A stretch of DNA of 33,798 bases from Thermomicrobiales bacterium. Its GTDB lineage: Bacteria > Chloroflexota > Chloroflexia > Thermomicrobiales > UBA6265. The DNA is taken from NCBI GenBank assembly GCA_020853615.1, contig JADYYO010000366.1, positions 1 through 33,798 on the forward strand. The letters run 5' to 3'. Positions 1 through 9,513 of the stretch are shown here, piece after piece. The stretch's first letter is position 1; every line of letters starts with the position of its first letter. Below the pieces are notes generated by a model. That model saw nothing but the letters and a program-made list of their open reading frames with translations, did not search any database and had not been told where the DNA came from. The position numbers and the translations under genes were made by a program.

Positions 1-1
1 G

Positions 2-1705
2 GCCTCGCTGGTCGCCATCGTCTCGCTGAGCGAGGGGCGCGTCCTCTCCTGGGAGCGGGTCGCGATGGGGCAGGCGCCCTTCACGCTCGAGGAGATCCTC
101 GACTGCGAGCGGGTGGTGCGGCAGAACCCCGAGTTTCAGGCCGCGATGCGGCGGCGCGGCATCGAGGATATGGATCTCGTCTGGGTCGATCCCTGGCCCT
201 TCGGCGTCTACGACGACGAGGCGGAGATCGCCGACCGTCGCCTGACGCGCGGGCTGGTCTGGGTGCGGGTGAATCCCGACGACGACAACGGCTACGCGCA
301 CCCGGTCGAGAACGTGATCGTCACCTACGATCTCCACACGCGCGAGGTGATCCGCGTGGAAGACCTCGGCGTGGTGCCGATCCCGGCGCGGGAGGCGAAC
401 TACGGTCCGGATGATGTCGGCCCAGTGCGTGAGGATCTCAAGCCGATCGAGATCGTGCAGCCGGAGGGCCCGAGCTTCACCGTCGACGGCTCGCTGGTGC
501 GCTGGCAGAAGTGGCGGCTCCGCGTCGGCTTCACGCCGCACGAGGGGCTGGTGCTGCACACCGTCGGCTGGGAAGAGGAGGGCCGGGTGCGGCCGATCCT
601 CTACCGGGCCGGGATGTCGGAGATGGTCGTGCCGTATGGCGACCCCGCGCCGACGCACCAGCGCAAGAACACCTACGACGGGGGCGAGCTCAACTTCGGC
701 GCGCTGGTCAACTCGCTCACGCTCGGCTGCGACTGCCTCGGCGAGATCTACTACTTCGACACCGCGCTGGTCGATCAGGACGGCAAGCCGTACACGGTGA
801 AGAACGCCATCTGCATGCACGAGGAGGACTATGGCGTCCTCTGGCGGCACCTCAACATGCGGACGGGGCGGACCGACGTCCGGCGCTCGCGGCGGCTGGT
901 GATCTCCTCCTTCTCGACGATCGGCAATTACGACTACGGCATCTTCTGGTACCTCTACCAGGATGGGACGATCCAGTGCGAGGTGAAGCTGACCGGCATC
1001 CTCTCGACCGGGGCGGTGGCGCCGGGGGAGACGCCGCGCTACGGCCAGCTCCTCAACGCGGACGGCCTCTACGGGCCGATCCACCAGCACTTCTTCAACT
1101 TCCGGCTCGACCTGGATATCGATGGGGTAGAGAACAGCGTCTACGAGGAGCACGCGGAGGCGGAGCCGGCCGGGCCGAGCAGCCCGCTCAACTCGTCGTT
1201 CCGGACGGTGCGCACGCTGTTGCGCTCCGAGCAGGAGGCGCAGCAGCTCGTCGACCCGTTGCGCGGAAGGGTCTGGCGGATCGTCAATCCTGGGCGGCTG
1301 AACGCGGTCGGGGAGCCGGTTGGCTACCGGCTGGTGCCGCATGGCAATGTGCAGGCGCTGGCCGGGCCCGATTCAAGCATCGCCAAGCGCGCGGCGTTCA
1401 TGACCAGGCACGTCTGGGTGACGCCGCACGACGACGCGGAGCGGTGCGCGGCCGGCGACTTCCCGGCGCAGCACCCGGGCGACGGCCTGCCGGTCTGGAC
1501 CGCCGCCAACCGCTCGATCGAGGAGACGGACGTCGTCGTCTGGTACACGCTCGGCAGCCACCACTCGCCGCGGCCGGAAGACTGGCCGGTGATGCCGGTC
1601 GCCTACGCGAGCTTCCTGCTGCAGCCGGCTGGCTTCTTCACGGAGAACCCGGCCCTCGACGTGCCCCCGCCAACGCCGCACGGCAATGGCCACTGCTGCT
1701 CGTAA
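2..1705 (+). CDS. Copper-containing primary amine oxidase (5' end outside the window)
   Basis: Oxidises primary amines to aldehydes with release of ammonia and hydrogen peroxide, using copper and a topaquinone made from its own tyrosine. The frame is open to the left edge and the upstream residues (ending SLSEGRVLSWERVA) match the amine-oxidase N-terminal region, so the ATG at 65 is internal and roughly 75-80 residues are missing, judged from the usual ~640-residue length. Visible motifs: the topaquinone site T-I-G-N-Y-D with Tyr at 929-931; the copper ligands H-Q-H at 1082-1090; the third ligand His in HSPRPEDWP near 1562; and an Asp in the NTYDGGE segment matching the catalytic base. All key residues are present, so it should be active. 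It reads most like the Arthrobacter globiformis type of enzyme. No signal peptide can be judged because the N-terminus is missing. Confidence 0.95.
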   Translation, partial: ASLVAIVSLSEGRVLSWERVAMGQAPFTLEEILDCERVVRQNPEFQAAMRRRGIEDMDLVWVDPWPFGVYDDEAEIADRRLTRGLVWVRVNPDDDNGYAHPVENVIVTYDLHTREVIRVEDLGVVPIPAREANYGPDDVGPVREDLKPIEIVQPEGPSFTVDGSLVRWQKWRLRVGFTPHEGLVLHTVGWEEEGRVRPILYRAGMSEMVVPYGDPAPTHQRKNTYDGGELNFGALVNSLTLGCDCLGEIYYFDTALVDQDGKPYTVKNAICMHEEDYGVLWRHLNMRTGRTDVRRSRRLVISSFSTIGNYDYGIFWYLYQDGTIQCEVKLTGILSTGAVAPGETPRYGQLLNADGLYGPIHQHFFNFRLDLDIDGVENSVYEEHAEAEPAGPSSPLNSSFRTVRTLLRSEQEAQQLVDPLRGRVWRIVNPGRLNAVGEPVGYRLVPHGNVQALAGPDSSIAKRAAFMTRHVWVTPHDDAERCAAGDFPAQHPGDGLPVWTAANRSIEETDVVVWYTLGSHHSPRPEDWPVMPVAYASFLLQPAGFFTENPALDVPPPTPHGNGHCCS

Positions 1706-1731
1706 TCGGCTCCGCGCGGAGAGGGACAACG

Positions 1732-2130
1732 ATGGCGAATCTGACCCTCGACCACTGCGTCATCCACGTCTCCGATTGGGAGCGGTCCAACGCCTTCTAC
1801 CGGGATGTGCTCGGCGCGGAGCTCGTGCCGCATGGCAACGGCTGGGTCTATCGCTTCGGCCAGCTCCAGTTGAATGTGCATGGCCCCGGGCTCGACCCCG
1901 CGCCTCGTCCCCTCGCGCGCATCCCCGTCGCCCCCGGCGGCAGCGACCTCTGCTTCGTCTGGCCCGGTTCGGTGCAAACTGCCCGGGAGCATCTGGAGGA
2001 GCATGGGGTTCCGGTCGAGCTGGGGCCAGTCGCGCGAAGTGGTGCGCGGGGCGCGGGAACGAGTCTCTACTTTCGGGATCCTGACGGCTCGTTACTGGAG
2101 TTCATCGTCTACGGCCGCGGTCAGCGCTAG
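1732..2130 (+). CDS. VOC-fold (glyoxalase/bleomycin-resistance-like) protein
   Basis: A 132-residue single-module vicinal-oxygen-chelate protein. It starts with LDHCVIHVSDWERSNAFYRDVLG, split here as the typical first beta strand and helix, and ends with FRDPDGSLLEFIVY, the usual C-terminal strand. His8 and Glu123 sit where VOC proteins place metal ligands; Asp72 or His50 may complete the set. The ATG follows a GGAGAGGG ribosome-binding site, 26 bases after the amine oxidase stop, so the two are probably co-transcribed. The substrate cannot be told from sequence: members include glyoxalases, dioxygenases and fosfomycin or bleomycin resistance proteins. A link to amine oxidation products is only suggested by position. 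Confidence 0.85.
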   Translation: MANLTLDHCVIHVSDWERSNAFYRDVLGAELVPHGNGWVYRFGQLQLNVHGPGLDPAPRPLARIPVAPGGSDLCFVWPGSVQTAREHLEEHGVPVELGPVARSGARGAGTSLYFRDPDGSLLEFIVYGRGQR

Positions 2131-2178
2131 CGCGACACACGGCTGGGCTGGGGCGCATTAGTCTGAATGGAGAAGGGG

Positions 2179-2193
2179 CGGGCATCGTGCCCG
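2179..2193. terminator. Short hairpin between genes, possible weak terminator
   Basis: A perfect 6-bp stem (CGGGCA/TGCCCG) with a 3-base loop lies 48 bases after the VOC gene stop. No T-tract follows, so intrinsic termination is uncertain. Confidence 0.25.
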
Positions 2194-2212
2194 GGTCAGG
2201 AATCACCGATGC

Positions 2213-2218
2213 TACACT
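2213..2218 (+). promoter_or_regulatory. Candidate -10 element (TACACT)
   Basis: TACACT lies 37 bases upstream of the ATG of the repeat-protein gene. Similar TAnnnT boxes precede several transcription units in this window. No convincing -35 box is seen. Confidence 0.3.
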
Positions 2219-2254
2219 CGGCGGCCGGAGAGGCGCCGCGAGGCGGCACGAGGC

Positions 2255-2869
2255 ATGAGTGAGGCGAAGCAGGTGGCGCGCGACGAAACCGGTCCGGATA
2301 TGGGCGATCGGGGCGAGATAGTCGATCTGGCGGAGCCGGTGCCCGCTCCGGGTCGGGCGGCGGAGGACGGCGGCGCGGAGGTGATCGTCAGCGCCGGCGC
2401 CGAGAAGCGGCCGACCGAGGCGACCGAGTTGCTGCGCGCCGAGGCGGGGCGGGTCGAGGCGAACCTGGTCACCATGGAGCGCGCGGGCGCCGAGCAGGTC
2501 ACCGCCGGGCGGGTGATCATGACCAATTCCGGCGCGCGTACGGTCAATGCCCGCTCCGCGCAGATCGACCGCTCCGGCATCCTCGGCCTGCGCAGCGAGA
2601 AGGCCGTCCTCTCCAACTCGACGGCGGTCGGCGTGGCGACGGGCGAGGCGCGGATCGTGCGCGGCTCGACACTCCTGTTGAAGGCGGACGCGGCGACGAT
2701 CGAGGGGGATGCCCGGATCGCCATCTACGCCGGTCCGCCGAGTGACGCCATCCACCCGCTCGTCGATGCACGCGGGGCGGCCGCCTTCGGCGCGGCCTTC
2801 GGAGCCGTGCTGGTCGTGCTCGGAGCCATCATGCGCCGCATCGTCCGGCGGATTGAGGGGAAGGGCTGA
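2255..2869 (+). CDS. Membrane-anchored protein with six 15-residue repeats, function unknown
   Basis: A 204-residue protein of no family I can name. Residues 1-60 are acidic and low in structure. Residues 65-154 fall into six back-to-back 15-residue units: GRVEANLVTMERAGA, EQVTAGRVIMTNSGA, RTVNARSAQIDRSGI, then three more degenerate ones. Small and hydrophobic residues alternate at fixed positions, which suggests a parallel beta-solenoid. A hydrophobic segment at about 174-194 followed by RRIVRRIEGKG looks like a C-terminal transmembrane anchor with a positive cytoplasmic tail. The stop overlaps the next ATG (TGATG), so it is translationally coupled to the YtxH-like gene. A scaffold or surface-sensor role is inference only. 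The start is the first ATG of the frame; its ribosome-binding site is weak. Confidence 0.8.
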   Translation: MSEAKQVARDETGPDMGDRGEIVDLAEPVPAPGRAAEDGGAEVIVSAGAEKRPTEATELLRAEAGRVEANLVTMERAGAEQVTAGRVIMTNSGARTVNARSAQIDRSGILGLRSEKAVLSNSTAVGVATGEARIVRGSTLLLKADAATIEGDARIAIYAGPPSDAIHPLVDARGAAAFGAAFGAVLVVLGAIMRRIVRRIEGKG

Positions 2870-3198
2870 TGGGCGTGCTGGGAAGAATCGGCGCGTTTCT
2901 GGGAGGCGGGCTCCTGGGCGCGGGCGTCGGCGCGGTCATCGCCACACTCGTCGCGCCGCAGAGCGGGGAGGAGCTGCGGCGGGAGGTGGATCGGCGAGTC
3001 GACCAGGTGAAGGTCGCCGGGCTCGAGGCGCAGGTCCGGACGGAAGAGGAGCTGATCCGCAAGTTCCGCGCGGAGACGGGCGACCCCTCGGCGCTGCGGG
3101 ATGACGAGACGATGCGGCGCATCGAGACGGCGCAGGCGATCGCCGAGGTCGGGCTGCCGCCAACCGCCCGGATTGAGCCCGGTCCGGCGATGCCGTAG
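2869..3198 (+). CDS. YtxH-like small membrane protein
   Basis: A 109-residue protein with an N-terminal glycine-rich hydrophobic segment (about residues 5-28) followed by APQSGEELRREV, the hallmark AP-x-SG-x-E-x-R turn of YtxH/gas-vesicle-like small proteins. A charged, probably helical tail follows. YtxH proteins in Bacillus are stress-linked membrane proteins of unclear biochemistry. The gene overlaps the stop of the repeat protein by one base, so the two are very likely made together at the membrane. Confidence 0.75.
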   Translation: MGVLGRIGAFLGGGLLGAGVGAVIATLVAPQSGEELRREVDRRVDQVKVAGLEAQVRTEEELIRKFRAETGDPSALRDDETMRRIETAQAIAEVGLPPTARIEPGPAMP

Positions 3199-3213
3199 AT
3201 TGCCGCGGAGCGG

Positions 3214-3233
3214 CGCGCGAGCGCGCTCGCGCG
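3214..3233. promoter_or_regulatory. Perfect 20-bp palindrome upstream of ilvD
   Basis: A perfect GC-only-cored inverted repeat lies 16 bases after the YtxH gene stop. It sits just upstream of a TACACT box at 3238, overlapping where a -35 region would be. It could be an operator for ilvD or the stem of a terminator, but no T-run follows. Confidence 0.4.
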
Positions 3234-3237
3234 GTAG

Positions 3238-3243
3238 TACACT
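3238..3243 (+). promoter_or_regulatory. Candidate -10 element for ilvD (TACACT)
   Basis: The box lies 120 bases before the ilvD start and directly follows a perfect palindrome. The leader it would produce contains a GCACTC/GAGTGC hairpin at 3263-3278. Confidence 0.3.
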
Positions 3244-3363
3244 TCCCATCTCAGAGGAAATTGCACTCTCCCGAGTGCGGGCGACGATGCTCCGGCGTGG
3301 TGAGCGACGGGTTTCGATGGCCGGGCGAGGGGTCATGGTTCTCACGAGAGGAGCGGTTCACGA

Positions 3364-5091
<1,728 letters not shown>

Positions 5092-5121
5092 CGATCTGCT
5101 TCAAACAACGTCATCTATCTT

Positions 5122-5150
5122 CGAGCGGCCGGGCATGTCCCGGCCGCTCG
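5122..5150 (+). terminator. Intrinsic terminator after ilvD
   Basis: A perfect 12-bp GC-rich stem with a 5-base loop (CATGT) begins 30 bases after the ilvD stop and is followed by TGTTTA. This is the clearest terminator-like structure in the window, although the T-tract is short. Confidence 0.75.
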
Positions 5151-5174
5151 TGTTTACAGCGGCGTGCGCAAGTC

Positions 5175-5274
5175 GTGTCATGCTGAAGAAGGAAGCATCT
5201 CAGTTCAAGGGAGTCGCATCAAGGGAGTCGCAATTGTGGGGAGCCGAGATCCTTCGCTCCGCTCAGGATGACAC
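5175..5274. repeat. MITE-like element with imperfect terminal inverted repeats
   Basis: About 100 bases bounded by GTGTCATGCTGA at the left and TCAGGATGACAC at the right. The inverted match continues inward for some 28 bases with mismatches (AGGATCTC-like core). Inside lie two tandem copies of a 14-base unit, TCAAGGGAGTCGCA, at 5205-5218 and 5219-5232. No coding potential is evident. The end sequence resembles dispersed palindromic repeats I recall from several bacterial phyla. It sits between the convergent ilvD and ABC permease genes. Confidence 0.6.
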
Positions 5275-5416
5275 AAGATTCGCATGCCGCTGTAATCGTC
5301 TCTTTGCGCTCACATCAGCATGCCGCTGATCGTAAGCCCCGCTCTGCCTGACATGAGGTGACGATGCGGGCTCCGTTTGAGAGGGCGGCGGGTATCCAGC
5401 CCGATCCCGTTTCACC

Positions 5417-6238
5417 TCAGGCGGGAAGGTCACGTTGGGTGAAGACCACGGCCCCGGCGATCGCCGCCACCGTGCCGACGATGGCGAGGATAACCACCGC
5501 CTGCCGATCGAGCGCGCCGGTGACGAGCGCCTGTGTCGGGTCGTAGTAGGTGAAGATCGAGAGGAAGACGATCGACTGCAGCGGTCGCCAGATGCTGGCG
5601 AAGTAGTCGATGAAGTAGGAGACGACCAGCAGGCTCAGCGACCAGGCGATGACGCGGCCGGCCGATGTGGCCGCAGCACTCCCCCAGAGGGAGAGGCCGG
5701 CGATCGCCCAGAAGAGGGCCAGGCTGTTGATCGCTACCGCCGCCAGGTGCTGGAAGGCGAACTCCCCTTCCGGCCGGGCGAAGAGGATGCCCGCGATCAT
5801 CCCGGCGGGGCCGGTGACGGCCAGGATCGCGCAGATGATGGCGACACCGAGCAGCCGCGCCGCGTAGACGACGGGGCGGGAGATCGGCCGCGCCAGGGGG
5901 ATCTGAATGATGCCCCGGTCCATCTCGCCTGCCAGCGAGCGGGCTGTGAAGCCGACCACGGTTGCGCCGGCGAGCAGGATGTAGAGCGGGTGCGTGAAGC
6001 CGAGGGAGAGGTAGCCGGCCAGGCCGGAGAGCGCCAGGAACTCGGGCCGGGCGCGGGCGAACGCCTGCAGCGCGGGAGGGATCCGCTGCATGATCGCGGT
6101 CAGTTCGCCCGCCCCGCCGAACGAGGCGATGACGACCGGCTGCACGAACTCGAAGAGGGCGATGCCGACGAGGAGCGCGATAAGCCCCGGCAGGCCGTTG
6201 CGCAGCAGGCGGCCGGTCATCCGCGCCACGACGCTCAT
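5417..6238 (-). CDS. ABC-2 type transporter permease subunit
   Basis: A 273-residue integral membrane protein with about six hydrophobic segments, among them LIALLVGIALFEFVQPVVIA near the N-terminus, YILLAGATVVGFTARSLAGE, and a final VVILAIVGTVAAIAGAVVF. The loop after the second helix region (GEMDRGIIQIPLARPISR) is the usual ABC-2 feature contacting the ATPase. It would form the channel of an exporter with the ATPase encoded just upstream, whose stop overlaps this ATG by four bases (ATGA). The substrate is unknown; drug or lipid export and self-protection are common for this type. Confidence 0.88.
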   Translation of the reverse strand: MSVVARMTGRLLRNGLPGLIALLVGIALFEFVQPVVIASFGGAGELTAIMQRIPPALQAFARARPEFLALSGLAGYLSLGFTHPLYILLAGATVVGFTARSLAGEMDRGIIQIPLARPISRPVVYAARLLGVAIICAILAVTGPAGMIAGILFARPEGEFAFQHLAAVAINSLALFWAIAGLSLWGSAAATSAGRVIAWSLSLLVVSYFIDYFASIWRPLQSIVFLSIFTYYDPTQALVTGALDRQAVVILAIVGTVAAIAGAVVFTQRDLPA

Positions 6239-7209
6239 GGGCGGTGCACTTTCAGGGGGACGGCGACAGCGGCTCCGGGCGTCCCATCGCCACCCCCAGA
6301 CGGTCCGGGCGTCATGTCGTAGTAGTCGAGGAAGATCTCCTCGAGGCGGGGCGGCGCCAGCAGCAGGTCGGCGACGTCGTCGCGGCTCGCCAGATAGCGA
6401 AGCAGCGGGGCGATGCCGCCCTCGACCGAGAGGGTCAGCCGGTTGCCGTCGCGGCGGACGAGATGGACGCCGGGGATCTCGGCGAGATGCTCAGGCGCGG
6501 GTCCGGCGAAGGTGATCTCGGCGATCCTGCGCCGCAGTGCTTTCAGGTCCCCGATCGTCTCCTCGGCAGCGATGCGGCCATCGCGGATGATCGCCACCCG
6601 CTCGCACGTCCGCTCGACCTCGGCCAGATCGTGGGAGGACATGAAGATCGTCGTGCCGTGTCCATGGAGATCGGCGAGGACCGACTCGAAGGCGCGCTGG
6701 ATGAGGGGGTCGAGGCCGTCGGTCGGCTCGTCGAGGATGAGAAGGCTCGGGTTCGTCTGCATCGCCGCGGTCAGGGCCAGCTTCTGCTTCATCCCCTTCG
6801 AGTAGGTGTTGAGGCGGCGGCGCAGATCCCGCCGGCTCAGCTCCAGCGCGTCGAGGAGGGCGTCGCGCAGGGTGATGGGCTTTCCCGAGAGGGCGCCCAC
6901 GTACGCGAGCAGCGCCTCCCCGGTCATGTCGGGATAGAGCGCCTCGGCGGGGACGAGGTAGCCGAGATCGGCGCGGGCGCGCACGCCATCGCGCCAGCAG
7001 TCGTGGCCGTCGATGCGGGCGCTGCCTGCCGTGGGGCGGATGAACCCCATCAGGAGGCGGATGGTCGTCGTCTTGCCGGCGCCGTTCGGGCCGAGGAAGC
7101 CGTAAGTGACGCCGCGCGGAACGCTGAGGTCGATGCCGTCGAGGGCGGTGACGCCGCCATAGCGCTTGGTGAGATTCGTCGTGGCGATCGCGGCCAGATC
7201 CTGCGACAT
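6235..7209 (-). CDS. ABC transporter ATP-binding protein
   Basis: A 324-residue ATPase driving the adjacent ABC-2 permease. It has Walker A GPNGAGKTT, the signature region YSKGMKQKLALTAA (a divergent form of LSGGQ, normal for ABC-2 exporters), Walker B LLILDEPTDGLDP and the H-loop SSHDLAEVE. A C-terminal domain of about 90 residues follows, as in drug exporter ATPases such as DrrA. The ATG at 7209 gives the MSQDLAAIATTNLTKRYGG start just before the first conserved strand; the longer open frame upstream lacks family similarity. No Shine-Dalgarno precedes it and a TACGCT box ends ten bases upstream, so the mRNA may be nearly leaderless. Confidence 0.92.
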   Translation of the reverse strand: MSQDLAAIATTNLTKRYGGVTALDGIDLSVPRGVTYGFLGPNGAGKTTTIRLLMGFIRPTAGSARIDGHDCWRDGVRARADLGYLVPAEALYPDMTGEALLAYVGALSGKPITLRDALLDALELSRRDLRRRLNTYSKGMKQKLALTAAMQTNPSLLILDEPTDGLDPLIQRAFESVLADLHGHGTTIFMSSHDLAEVERTCERVAIIRDGRIAAEETIGDLKALRRRIAEITFAGPAPEHLAEIPGVHLVRRDGNRLTLSVEGGIAPLLRYLASRDDVADLLLAPPRLEEIFLDYYDMTPGPSGGGDGTPGAAVAVPLKVHRP

Positions 7210-7218
7210 TACCGGCTG

Positions 7219-7224
7219 AGCGTA
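7219..7224 (-). promoter_or_regulatory. Candidate -10 element for the ABC exporter operon
   Basis: TACGCT on the minus strand lies nine bases from the ATPase ATG. Transcription would then begin two to three bases before the start codon, giving a near-leaderless message, consistent with the lack of a ribosome-binding site. Confidence 0.3.
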
Positions 7225-7321
7225 GCACCGGGCCGTGGCCGGGACCAGCCGCGCCGGGCGAGGGAATGTTCGCCCGAGGTGGCGGCTGAGACCGGAATGG
7301 CATCGTGAGGGAGGCAGGGAC

Positions 7322-8296
7322 ATGGGGAGTGAACAAGGAGCGCGGGCCGACGCGGCGAACGCGCGCGAGCTGCGCTCGGCGGCGGTGATCGGCGCGGGGA
7401 CGATGGGGCGGCAGATCGCGGCGGCGATCGCGACGAGCGGCCGGGACGTGCGGATGTGGGACGCCGACGCGGGCATGCGCGACGCGGCGCTGGCGCGCAT
7501 CGCCGAGGAGACGCGGACGCTGCCGACCCTGCCGCGCTACGCCCATCACCAGTTCACGCTGCAGCCGCCTGACAATGTCGAGGCGATGGTGGCGCGCATC
7601 GCCATGGCGGAGAGCCTCGAGGAGGCGGTCGCCGGCGCGGATATCGTCATCGAGGCGGTGCGGGAGGATCTCGAGACGAAGCGGACGCTCTTTCGCGAGC
7701 TGTCGCGGCTGGCGCCCGATGCCGTGTTGACGACGAACTCCTCGTCGCTCCCCTCGAGTCAGATCGCGCCGGCGGTCGAGGATCCGGGGCGGCTGCTGAA
7801 TACCCACTTTTTCGCGCCGATCTGGAGCCGGCCGATGGTCGAGTTGATGGGGAGCGGGGCGACGCGGCCGGAGGTGATGGATGCGGTCGAGCGCTTCGGC
7901 AAGTCGCTCGGGCTGGTCGTGGCGGTCGTGCGGGGCGACAGCAAGGGGTTCATCATCAACCGCGTCTGGCGGGCGGTGAAGCGGGAGTCGCTGCGGGTCG
8001 TCGACGAGGGGCACGCCGACCCGGCCGACATCGATCGGCTCTGGATGCTCTTCTTCGGCACCCCCTTCGGCCCCTTCGGCATCATGGACATGGTCGGGCT
8101 CGACGTCGTCGCCGACATCGAGACGTCGTACCAGAAGGTCGCCACGGACCCGGCGGATCAGCCCTCGGCGATCCTGCACCGGCAGGTTGAGGCGGGAAGA
8201 CTCGGCGAGAAGACGGGGAGCGGTTTCTACGAGCATCCCGAGCCGGAATACCTGAAGCCGGAGTGGCTGACGGGGGAGGGCGAGTCAACGAGTTGA
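7322..8296 (+). CDS. 3-hydroxyacyl-CoA dehydrogenase family protein
   Basis: An NAD-dependent dehydrogenase of 324 residues, of the type that oxidises 3-hydroxyacyl-CoA (such as 3-hydroxybutyryl-CoA) or a related short hydroxy acid. The N-terminal Rossmann fold carries AVIGAGTMGRQIA at 22-34. The catalytic His is His162 in LLNTHFFAP, with a Glu in VEL shortly after. The conserved NRV and FG-FG-MD-GLD segments of the C-terminal dimerisation domain are present, ending with KTGSGFYEH. The start is chosen because GGGAGG precedes the ATG at normal spacing. The exact substrate cannot be set from sequence. It diverges from the ABC operon across a 112-base gap. Confidence 0.88.
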   Translation: MGSEQGARADAANARELRSAAVIGAGTMGRQIAAAIATSGRDVRMWDADAGMRDAALARIAEETRTLPTLPRYAHHQFTLQPPDNVEAMVARIAMAESLEEAVAGADIVIEAVREDLETKRTLFRELSRLAPDAVLTTNSSSLPSSQIAPAVEDPGRLLNTHFFAPIWSRPMVELMGSGATRPEVMDAVERFGKSLGLVVAVVRGDSKGFIINRVWRAVKRESLRVVDEGHADPADIDRLWMLFFGTPFGPFGIMDMVGLDVVADIETSYQKVATDPADQPSAILHRQVEAGRLGEKTGSGFYEHPEPEYLKPEWLTGEGESTS

Positions 8297-8405
8297 CAGG
8301 GGCCGTTTCTGACTGCCCTTCGCCCAAGCGCCCGTTGGCACGTAGCCTGCACCGCCCCGAACAACGGATCGGAGCGAGGCCGCGCTACGCGGCGAGGGGC
8401 AAGCG

Positions 8406-9473
8406 ATGGGCAATGCGTTGCGGCGCGCGGCGGGGGTTGTGGCGGCGGGAACGGTCGTGGCGGTTGCGCTGGCCATGCGCAAGGTGGAAGTCGTGGCGCG
8501 GGACGATGCGCTCCAGAACGCCGTCGCGCTCGTCACCGGCGGCTCGCGCGGGCTCGGGCTGGCGATCGGCCGGGAGTTGGCGGCGCGGGGGTGCCGGCTG
8601 GCGATCTGCGCGCGGGACGAGGCGGAGTTGCTCGCGGCGCGGCACGACCTCGAGCAGCGCGGCGCCGAGGTGCTGGTGATCCCCTGCGACGTTGCCGACC
8701 GGGCGCAAGTCGACGCCCTGGTCGAGGCGGTCACGCGCCACTTCGGGCGGATCGACATTCTCGTCAACAACGCCGGCATCATCGTCGTCGCGCCGCTGGA
8801 GACGCTGACCGCCGCCGATTTCGAGCGGATGATAGCGGATAACTTCTGGGGCGTGGTCAATCCGACGCTGGCGGTGCTGCCCGGCATGCGTGAGCGCCGA
8901 TCGGGGCGCATCGTCAACATCACGTCGATCGGCGGCAAGATCGCCGTGCCGCACCTTCTCCCCTACACCTGCGCGAAGTTCGGCACGGTCGGCTTTTCGA
9001 GCGGGCTCCGCGCCGAGTTGAGCGGGACGGGGATCAGCGTGACCACGGTCGTGCCCGGCCTGATGCGGACTGGCTCGTTCCTCCGCGCCGAGTTTGGCGG
9101 GAGGCAGGAGGCGGAGTATCGCTGGTTCGCGCTCGGCGCGAGCGCGCCCTACCCGGTCACGGTCAGCGCCGAGCGAGCCGCCGCGTTGATCGTCGATGCG
9201 GCGCGGGACCGCAAGGCCGAATGCACCTACCCGATCACGGCGCTCCTCGCCGCGCGGTTCGCCGGCCTCTTCCCGGGCGCGACGGCCGAGATCCTGGCGC
9301 TGGTCGATCGCCTCCTGCCCGGTCCGCCCGCGCTGCCGACGGAGCCGTTGCCGGGAGCCGTGATCGAAGCGACGATGCGCGCGCCGCTGCTGGAGGCGGC
9401 AACGATCCTCGGGCGGAAAGCGGCCGAGGAGTACAACGAGCGCGCCGCGCCGCCGGTGTTTTCCCGGTACTGA
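8406..9473 (+). CDS. Membrane-anchored SDR-family oxidoreductase
   Basis: A classical short-chain dehydrogenase/reductase of 355 residues with an unusual N-terminal hydrophobic segment (about residues 7-23) that should anchor it to the membrane. Dinucleotide motif TGGSRGLG is at 44-51, structural NNAG at 121-124, and the catalytic Ser174, Tyr187 and Lys191 (YTCAK) are all present. Classical SDRs are about 250 residues; here a C-terminal extension of about 80 residues follows the core. GAGGGG precedes the ATG by six bases. The gene follows the hydroxyacyl-CoA dehydrogenase by 109 bases on the same strand and may share its mRNA. The substrate is unknown; lipids are plausible for a membrane-anchored member. 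Confidence 0.88.
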   Translation: MGNALRRAAGVVAAGTVVAVALAMRKVEVVARDDALQNAVALVTGGSRGLGLAIGRELAARGCRLAICARDEAELLAARHDLEQRGAEVLVIPCDVADRAQVDALVEAVTRHFGRIDILVNNAGIIVVAPLETLTAADFERMIADNFWGVVNPTLAVLPGMRERRSGRIVNITSIGGKIAVPHLLPYTCAKFGTVGFSSGLRAELSGTGISVTTVVPGLMRTGSFLRAEFGGRQEAEYRWFALGASAPYPVTVSAERAAALIVDAARDRKAECTYPITALLAARFAGLFPGATAEILALVDRLLPGPPALPTEPLPGAVIEATMRAPLLEAATILGRKAAEEYNERAAPPVFSRY

Positions 9474-9513
9474 CGCGCCACTCGGCAGATGCCGGCACGC
9501 GGGCAGCTCGCGG

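Noticed and set aside
3199-3363. T-box riboswitch before ilvD
   Set aside because: No AGGGTGGNACCGCG-like antiterminator sequence is present.
6491-8236. A 581-codon minus-strand frame across the hydroxyacyl-CoA dehydrogenase and ABC ATPase
   Set aside because: It is the wrong frame of both genes; the product has no recognisable domain.
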